From Burkholderiales bacterium (GTDB lineage Bacteria; Pseudomonadota; Gammaproteobacteria; Burkholderiales; Burkholderiaceae), in contig CANFNO010000053.1 of NCBI GenBank assembly GCA_947447845.1, positions 1 through 10,118 on the forward strand: a DNA stretch of 10,118 bases, written 5' to 3'. A program made the position numbers and the translations under genes. The notes below the pieces were generated by a model. It worked only from the letters and a program-made list of their open reading frames with translations. It was not told the origin of the DNA and searched no databases. Below, piece after piece: positions 5,457 to 10,118 of the stretch; positions within the stretch are counted from its first letter, which is position 1, and every line of letters starts with the position of its first letter.

Positions 5457-7292
5457 ATGATTGGCAAAACTCTCGTCAGGCATCTTTCACGGCAACTCTT
5501 GCGTATAGCGTGCGCAATAGGTGTGGCGTTGGCGCTCGCACCAGCCGTGCAAGCGCAGGGCATTGAGTCCATCATGGCGCCTGGAAAGTTGATGCAAGGC
5601 CATGCCAAATACGAGGACGACTGCAAGCAGTGCCACGTAAAGCTTGATCGCAAGGCGCAAGACGGCTTGTGCATGGATTGTCACAAGCCGGTAGGCGTGG
5701 ATGTCCGGGGCAAAACCGGCTTCCACGGCCGTTTGGAACAGCCCGTGGTGTGCAAGAACTGCCACAGCGATCACAAAGGTCGTGACCTGAAGAGCACCGA
5801 GTTTGATGAGAAGAAGTTCGATCACAACAACAAGACCGACTACACCCTCAAGGGCAAGCACGAGAAAGTGGCATGTGACAAGTGCCACGTGGCTGGCAAG
5901 AAGCACCGCGAAGCCTCGCAAGACTGCAACACCTGCCACGTTAAAGACGACAAGCACAAGGGCAAGCTGGGCACCAAATGTGCGGACTGCCATACCGAGG
6001 TGGACTGGAAAGAAGCCAAGTTCGATCACGAAACCACCAAATTCCCGCTCACCGGGAAGCACGTAGACGTTAAGTGCACCGATTGTCACAAGGACAACGT
6101 CTACAAAGACACGCCCAAGAACTGCTACGCCTGCCACCGCAAGATCGATGACCAGAAGGGCCATAAGGGCCTGTATGGCGAGAAGTGCGAGACCTGCCAC
6201 GGCACCAAGACCTGGAAACCTTCCACCTTCAATCACGACAATGACACCAAGTACGCGCTCAAGGGCAAGCACCGCACCACCGCCTGCAAGGAATGCCACA
6301 CCGGCAACCTGTACCAGAAGGAAAAGCTGAGCCAGGAGTGCTACGCCTGCCACAAGAAGGACGACAAACACAAAGAATCGTTAGGCACCAACTGCGCGGC
6401 CTGCCATACCGAGAAGAACTGGAAGGAAATTGCCAAGTTCGACCACGAAAAGACCAAGTTCCCGCTTTTAGGCAAACACGTCAAGGTGGAGTGCAAGGAG
6501 TGCCACAAGAGCCTGATGTACAAGGAAGCGCCCAAGGACTGCTTTGGTTGCCACCAGAAGGACGACAAGCACAAGACCAATCTGGGCAAGGAATGTGCGG
6601 ACTGCCACAACGAGCAGGATTGGAAGACCACCGAAGGTCGTTTCAAGCACGACAAGACCAAGTTCCAGTTGCGCAATGCCCATGCTGCGCCCACGGTTAA
6701 ATGCGTGGCCTGCCATAAGGATCTGACGAGCTACCGCAACACCCCGTTGCTGTGTATCAGTTGCCACAAGAAAGACGACAAGCACGAGACCCAACTGGGT
6801 GACAAATGCGAGTCCTGCCACAACGATAAGGCCTGGAAAGGCACTACTTTCAACCACGGCAAATCGCGCTTCCCATTGACAGGTCAGCACATCATCGTAG
6901 AGTGCAAAAAATGTCACGAAACAATGCGTTACAAAGACGCACCCCGCGATTGCTATTCATGCCATAAAAAGGATGACAAGCACAAGCAAGTGTTCGGCAC
7001 GCGCTGCGAGTCATGCCATAGCACCCGGGCCTGGACGACATGGTCTTTTAACCACGACACCCAGACCAAGTACCGCCTGGAGAGCTCTCACATCAAGGTT
7101 GCATGTGAGAGTTGTCACAAACAGGTGGCACCCTCGGGTAAGGATGCAGCGCCTTTGGGTAGTGCTTGTGTATCGTGCCACCGCAAGGACGATGTGCACA
7201 ACGGCGGCTTCGGCCCCCGCTGTGACCAGTGCCATCAGGTGGAGAGTTGGAAAAAAGTGAAGACGCGTGTGGGGCAGGTGCCGGACAAATGA
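5457..7292 (+). CDS. Secreted 24-heme c-type cytochrome built of three-heme modules
   Basis: A 611-residue precursor. Residues 1-33 form a signal peptide (basic start, hydrophobic core IACAIGVALALAPA, cleavage after AVQA), so the protein is exported and heme-loaded in the periplasm. I count 24 CXXCH motifs, about one heme per 24 residues of mature protein; all are standard CXXCH with no CXXCK. They fall into eight three-heme modules: a divergent first one (first heme Cys56) and seven of 67-70 residues. A typical module reads GKH, CXXCH, YK(D/E)AP, CXXCH, KDDKHK, LG, CXXCH, W(K), F(D/N)H. Each therefore supplies about three extra conserved histidines for three hemes, consistent with bis-His ligation as in the cytochrome c3/c7 class. 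The protein is very rich in lysine and should be strongly basic. There is no lipobox, membrane anchor or enzyme domain. It lies between the b-type membrane protein and the giant cytochrome, so it is probably a periplasmic electron relay; substrate or surface roles are not excluded. Confidence 0.93.
   Translation: MIGKTLVRHLSRQLLRIACAIGVALALAPAVQAQGIESIMAPGKLMQGHAKYEDDCKQCHVKLDRKAQDGLCMDCHKPVGVDVRGKTGFHGRLEQPVVCKNCHSDHKGRDLKSTEFDEKKFDHNNKTDYTLKGKHEKVACDKCHVAGKKHREASQDCNTCHVKDDKHKGKLGTKCADCHTEVDWKEAKFDHETTKFPLTGKHVDVKCTDCHKDNVYKDTPKNCYACHRKIDDQKGHKGLYGEKCETCHGTKTWKPSTFNHDNDTKYALKGKHRTTACKECHTGNLYQKEKLSQECYACHKKDDKHKESLGTNCAACHTEKNWKEIAKFDHEKTKFPLLGKHVKVECKECHKSLMYKEAPKDCFGCHQKDDKHKTNLGKECADCHNEQDWKTTEGRFKHDKTKFQLRNAHAAPTVKCVACHKDLTSYRNTPLLCISCHKKDDKHETQLGDKCESCHNDKAWKGTTFNHGKSRFPLTGQHIIVECKKCHETMRYKDAPRDCYSCHKKDDKHKQVFGTRCESCHSTRAWTTWSFNHDTQTKYRLESSHIKVACESCHKQVAPSGKDAAPLGSACVSCHRKDDVHNGGFGPRCDQCHQVESWKKVKTRVGQVPDK
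5874..7250 (+). repeat. Seven tandem three-heme protein repeats
   Basis: The first CXXCH codon of successive modules falls at 5874, 6075, 6285, 6492, 6702, 6903 and 7104, giving spacings of 201, 210, 207, 210, 201 and 201 bases. Length changes are whole codons. The divergent module before them starts its hemes at 5622, 252 bases upstream. In the last module KDDKH is changed to KDDVH and the closing F-x-H is missing. The repeats look like an ancient tandem amplification, diverged at the DNA level but held at the protein level. Confidence 0.9.
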
Positions 7293-7319
7293 ATACGAAT
7301 ACAAAATACATTGACGTAC

Positions 7320-7326
7320 GAGGGAG
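7320..7326 (+). promoter_or_regulatory. Ribosome binding site of the giant cytochrome
   Basis: GAGGGAG ends 6 bases before the ATG at 7333. It supports this start over the in-frame ATG at 7375, which would remove the N-terminal residues before the signal-peptide core. Confidence 0.75.
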
Positions 7327-7332
7327 CCGCTA

Positions 7333-10118
7333 ATGGCCAAACTGTTTAACCTATTTGCACGCCCTCGAGGGCGCATGGTGCGACTCAGCTTGAGTGGCCT
7401 TCTGGCTTTGCTGGCTTTTGTACTACTGCAATTTGGCGCTACCCAGTGGGCACAGGCCCAGCAAGTGGGTGCTGACTTTGACCATGCAAGTACTGGCTAT
7501 GTACTGAATGCCCAACACCAGAGCGTGCGCTGCGAAACCTGCCACCTGAAGGGCGTATTCAAGGGCACTCCCAAGGACTGCGCGTCCTGCCACGGCTGGA
7601 ACAACCCGCGCGCAACGTTCTCGGTTATGCCGGTCAATCACATCCCGACCGGTAACGCGACCTGTGAAAGCTGCCACCAGGCAAATATGGCGCAGTTTAT
7701 GGACGCCACCCGCATGTTCAACCATGCCGCCGTGCGGTCCCTTACCTGTGTGAACTGCCATAGCTCCAACAACCCGCATCCGAATGTGCGAACCAATCCG
7801 ATGGACGCGACCCACCAAGCCGTCATGGCTAAAGGTCAGGCTTGCGACAAGTGCCACACCACGATTGTTTTCTCCGGCCCCAAAATTCCGCTTAACCACA
7901 TTCCCACGGCGGCAGTTGCCTGTTCGAACTGCCACACCGATGCCGACTATTCTGTGATGCCAACCATTACGGCCATTCACGCCAACGCGCAGTCCACCAG
8001 CACCAACTGCCAGCAGTGCCACAGCACCGCCGCTGTTTCCGCCTTTGGCATGTCAACCATGGTTCCACCGTTGGTGGGGCCTGGTAACGGTCACATCGGC
8101 ATGAATGGGCAGAGTTGCGAAGCCTGCCACATTGCCACTGGCAGTGACGTGCGCCTGCCGGTCGTAGAGGGTGCCAAGTTCAGCAATGCAAAGTTCAACC
8201 ACGGTGGTGTCAGCACCGGCTGCGCCAGCTGTCACGGTCCCAACATCAACGGTAGTAGCTTCCTAGGCATAACCAACATCGTTGTCATGCCGGACTCCAG
8301 TAGCCCGAGCCCTGAATCCCACTTCCCGATAGGTTCGGCGACCTGCGAGAGCTGTCACGCCGGCAGCCTGCCCAGCGGTCAGATACCGGCACAGGCCACC
8401 AACACGGTTCCGGGTACCGGCTTCCAGTTGCCCAAACCCACCTCGGCGCAGATTCACATGGGCGTCACCTCGAACTGCTCAGCCTGCCATGACACCAATG
8501 CGCAGTGGGTTGGCATGACCATGTACCCGTTGGCCGGTTATGGAGGCTTCCAGACCCGACCGCAAGGCTCTGCAGGACAGTTCCATGTGGCCGATATCAA
8601 TCACCCGACCCTCGGAGATTGCTCGCAGTGTCACACCGGTATCTCTTTTGATCCAGCCAACATCAAAAAGCCCAACAACCACATACCGACGGCCGCGGCC
8701 GCGGCATGCGCGGCCTGCCACGATCTGACCAATTACACGGCCATGCCTGCGCTCACGGCAATTCATGCCAACGCGCCTTCCACTACCAACAATTGCGCCC
8801 AGTGCCACAGCAGCGCCAATGCGGCCTTGTATTCACTGCCTGGCGTTGTGCCGGTCATTGCCGCCCCCCCAAGCAACCACATTCCGATGGGCAAGCTTGC
8901 ATGCGAAAGCTGCCACGTGGGTAGCAATTCGAGTCTGATCCTGCCGGTGGTCAATGGCGCACAGTTTTCCAACTCAGCCTTCAGCCATAGCGGAATCACT
9001 ACCGGCTGCGATGCCTGTCACGGCAACAATGTGGCCGCGGGCACTTTCTTCGGTGTCAGCCCCAAATCCACGGCAAGCCTGACTCCTTCACACGTACCTG
9101 CGACCGGGGCATGCGAAACGTGCCACATCAACAGCGTGCCCTCCATGCTGATCCCAGCCAGTGGAGCCACCGCTGGAATGACCACGTTCGCCGGCGCCCA
9201 ATTCAGCCACTCGGGAATCACCAACGGATGCGCCACCTGCCACGGCCCCAATATCACGGGCAGCAGTTTCTTCGGTATTAGCAATCTGATCGTGATGCCG
9301 CCGACAACACCCGCGGTCTCCACCTCACACCTGCCCACCAGCACGACCTGCGAAGCCTGCCATGCGGGCAGTACGCCTTCCAGCCTGGTGCCGGGTAATG
9401 CCACCCGCAGCGTGGGCAACTCCGGCTTCCAATTGCCAGCGCCTACAGCCGACATGATTCACGCCGGTGTCACTGGCAATTGCTCCAGTTGCCACGAGAC
9501 CAACTACGACTGGCTGGGTATGAATCTGCCGGTCTACGCCCACACCACTTCAGCGCCGTTTAGGGGATTCCAGACCCGTCCGCAGAGCGCTGCTGGCAAC
9601 CACTTCGTTGCCGACAGTAACCACCCGAACACGGGCGACTGCTCGCAATGCCACGGAGGTTTTGCAAATTTCAATGGCCCCAGCCAACCGGCAAATCACA
9701 TTCCGTATGCCTCGGGCGGAGTCTGTGCGGCCTGCCATGGTGACTTCAGTGCGACGCCAACCGTGGGCGCTATTCACGCCAATCTTCAGTCCGCAAGTAC
9801 CAATTGCGCGCAGTGCCACAGCGCGGCCAACGCCGCCGTGTACGCGGCCACCACCACGAAGAATCCCATCGTGACGCAAGACTACTATCCGAACCATATT
9901 CCCATGGGTGGTTTAAGTTGCGAAAGCTGCCACGTAGGAAGCAACTCCAGTATTCAATCCACGCCAGTCGCCAATGGCGCCAAGTTTTCCGGCTCCGCCT
10001 TCAGCCACAGTGGCATTGCATCTGGCTGTGCCAACTGTCACGGCGCCTCGGTCAATAGCAGCACCTTCTATGGTGTGGTGCCCAAGACGCTTGCCGGGCT
10101 GATTCCGCAGCACGTGCC
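7333..10118 (+). CDS. Giant multiheme c-type cytochrome, 3' partial (at least 25 hemes)
   Basis: The frame is open from 7333 to the window edge: 928 codons with no stop. A long signal peptide (residues 1-42: RPRGR start, hydrophobic LLALLAFVLLQF, cleavage after AQA) directs export. I count 25 CXXCH motifs, with first-Cys codons at 7531, 7579, 7663, 7747, 7843, 7921, 8008, 8116, 8221, 8344, 8476, 8620, 8707, 8794, 8902, 9007, 9112, 9229, 9349, 9481, 9640, 9724, 9805, 9919 and 10027. Almost all are preceded by an extra His in recurring contexts (NHIP, IHAN, FSHSGI, SHLP, NHP), suggesting one distal ligand per heme. Between hemes the chain is rich in Ser, Thr, Asn, Ala, Gly and Pro and poor in Lys, unlike the upstream cytochrome, which fits a surface or extracellular protein. 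The gene starts 40 bases after the 24-heme gene and is surely co-transcribed with it. Specific family and electron acceptor are unknown. Confidence 0.92.
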   Translation, partial: MAKLFNLFARPRGRMVRLSLSGLLALLAFVLLQFGATQWAQAQQVGADFDHASTGYVLNAQHQSVRCETCHLKGVFKGTPKDCASCHGWNNPRATFSVMPVNHIPTGNATCESCHQANMAQFMDATRMFNHAAVRSLTCVNCHSSNNPHPNVRTNPMDATHQAVMAKGQACDKCHTTIVFSGPKIPLNHIPTAAVACSNCHTDADYSVMPTITAIHANAQSTSTNCQQCHSTAAVSAFGMSTMVPPLVGPGNGHIGMNGQSCEACHIATGSDVRLPVVEGAKFSNAKFNHGGVSTGCASCHGPNINGSSFLGITNIVVMPDSSSPSPESHFPIGSATCESCHAGSLPSGQIPAQATNTVPGTGFQLPKPTSAQIHMGVTSNCSACHDTNAQWVGMTMYPLAGYGGFQTRPQGSAGQFHVADINHPTLGDCSQCHTGISFDPANIKKPNNHIPTAAAAACAACHDLTNYTAMPALTAIHANAPSTTNNCAQCHSSANAALYSLPGVVPVIAAPPSNHIPMGKLACESCHVGSNSSLILPVVNGAQFSNSAFSHSGITTGCDACHGNNVAAGTFFGVSPKSTASLTPSHVPATGACETCHINSVPSMLIPASGATAGMTTFAGAQFSHSGITNGCATCHGPNITGSSFFGISNLIVMPPTTPAVSTSHLPTSTTCEACHAGSTPSSLVPGNATRSVGNSGFQLPAPTADMIHAGVTGNCSSCHETNYDWLGMNLPVYAHTTSAPFRGFQTRPQSAAGNHFVADSNHPNTGDCSQCHGGFANFNGPSQPANHIPYASGGVCAACHGDFSATPTVGAIHANLQSASTNCAQCHSAANAAVYAATTTKNPIVTQDYYPNHIPMGGLSCESCHVGSNSSIQSTPVANGAKFSGSAFSHSGIASGCANCHGASVNSSTFYGVVPKTLAGLIPQHV
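8116..10118 (+). repeat. Long heme-module repeats of the giant cytochrome
   Basis: Unit A (8116-8901, 262 codons, 7 hemes), unit B (8902-9918, 339 codons, 9 hemes) and the start of unit C (9919 onward, 2 hemes visible) are homologous. Matching marks include CHGPNI-GSSF, GFQLP, GFQTRPQ, the CSQCH-CAACH-CAQCH series and NHIPMG before CESCH. The region before unit A (hemes 3-7) is a more diverged copy: its hemes 6-7 match hemes 13-14 and 22-23. Confidence 0.88.
9007..9450 (+). repeat. Two-heme duplication inside unit B
   Basis: Hemes 16-17 (9007-9228) repeat the layout of hemes 18-19 (from 9229): FSHSGI, CXXCHG, a FFG(V/I)S strand, SH(V/L)P, then CE(T/A)CH. The offset is 222 bases (74 codons). 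Unit A has only the equivalent of hemes 18-19, so the extra pair explains most of the 77-codon difference between A and B. The start of unit C resembles hemes 15-17, so it probably carries the extra pair too. Confidence 0.8.

Noticed and set aside
5487..6371. Long open frame of 294 codons on the - strand within the 24-heme gene
   Set aside because: It is antisense to an obvious cytochrome. Its length follows from the repetitive lysine-rich codons (AAG read in reverse gives few stops), and the product is a low-complexity Val/Leu/Ala string.
7423..8022. Open frames on the - strand under the giant cytochrome, such as 7423-8022 and 9018-9455
   Set aside because: These are mirror frames of a gene with 25 heme motifs and a signal peptide. 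They have no ribosome binding site or recognisable domain.

Overview
The window looks like the chromosome of a betaproteobacterium of the Comamonadaceae type (Rhodoferax/Polaromonas-like). This is inferred from the moderately high GC, the protein flavour of the glycolate oxidase genes, and a GC-rich palindromic element inside glcE that resembles dispersed repeats I associate with that family. All six genes lie on the + strand. No RNA gene, CRISPR array, transposase or phage gene was seen.

Layout. Positions 1-1807 hold a sugar-oxidation pair: an aldose 1-epimerase-like protein whose 5' end lies outside the window, and an SMP-30/gluconolactonase-family lactonase with a clear ribosome binding site. 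Positions 1875-4339 hold glcE and glcF, the FAD-binding and iron-sulfur subunits of glycolate oxidase, overlapping by one base. The usual partner glcD is not next to them. The glcE gene carries an in-frame, hairpin-rich insertion (about 2537-2600).

After a 209-base gap comes the most interesting part, 4549 to the window end: (i) a small membrane protein with five predicted helices, two of which carry His-X13-His pairs, as expected of a diheme b-type cytochrome; (ii) a 611-residue secreted, lysine-rich cytochrome with 24 CXXCH heme motifs in eight three-heme modules; (iii) a giant secreted cytochrome that is still open at the window edge after 928 codons, with 25 CXXCH motifs so far and long internal repeats of 7 and 9 hemes. 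Nearly every heme motif in (iii) is preceded by its own extra histidine, which suggests bis-histidine ligation throughout.

Working model (inference): the b-type membrane protein passes electrons from the quinone pool across the inner membrane to the basic 24-heme periplasmic protein, which passes them to the giant, nearly uncharged multiheme protein at or beyond the outer membrane. This would be an extracellular electron transfer or long-range electron conduit. No outer-membrane porin or CXXCH-containing lipoprotein is visible here, so the conduit would need partners outside the window.
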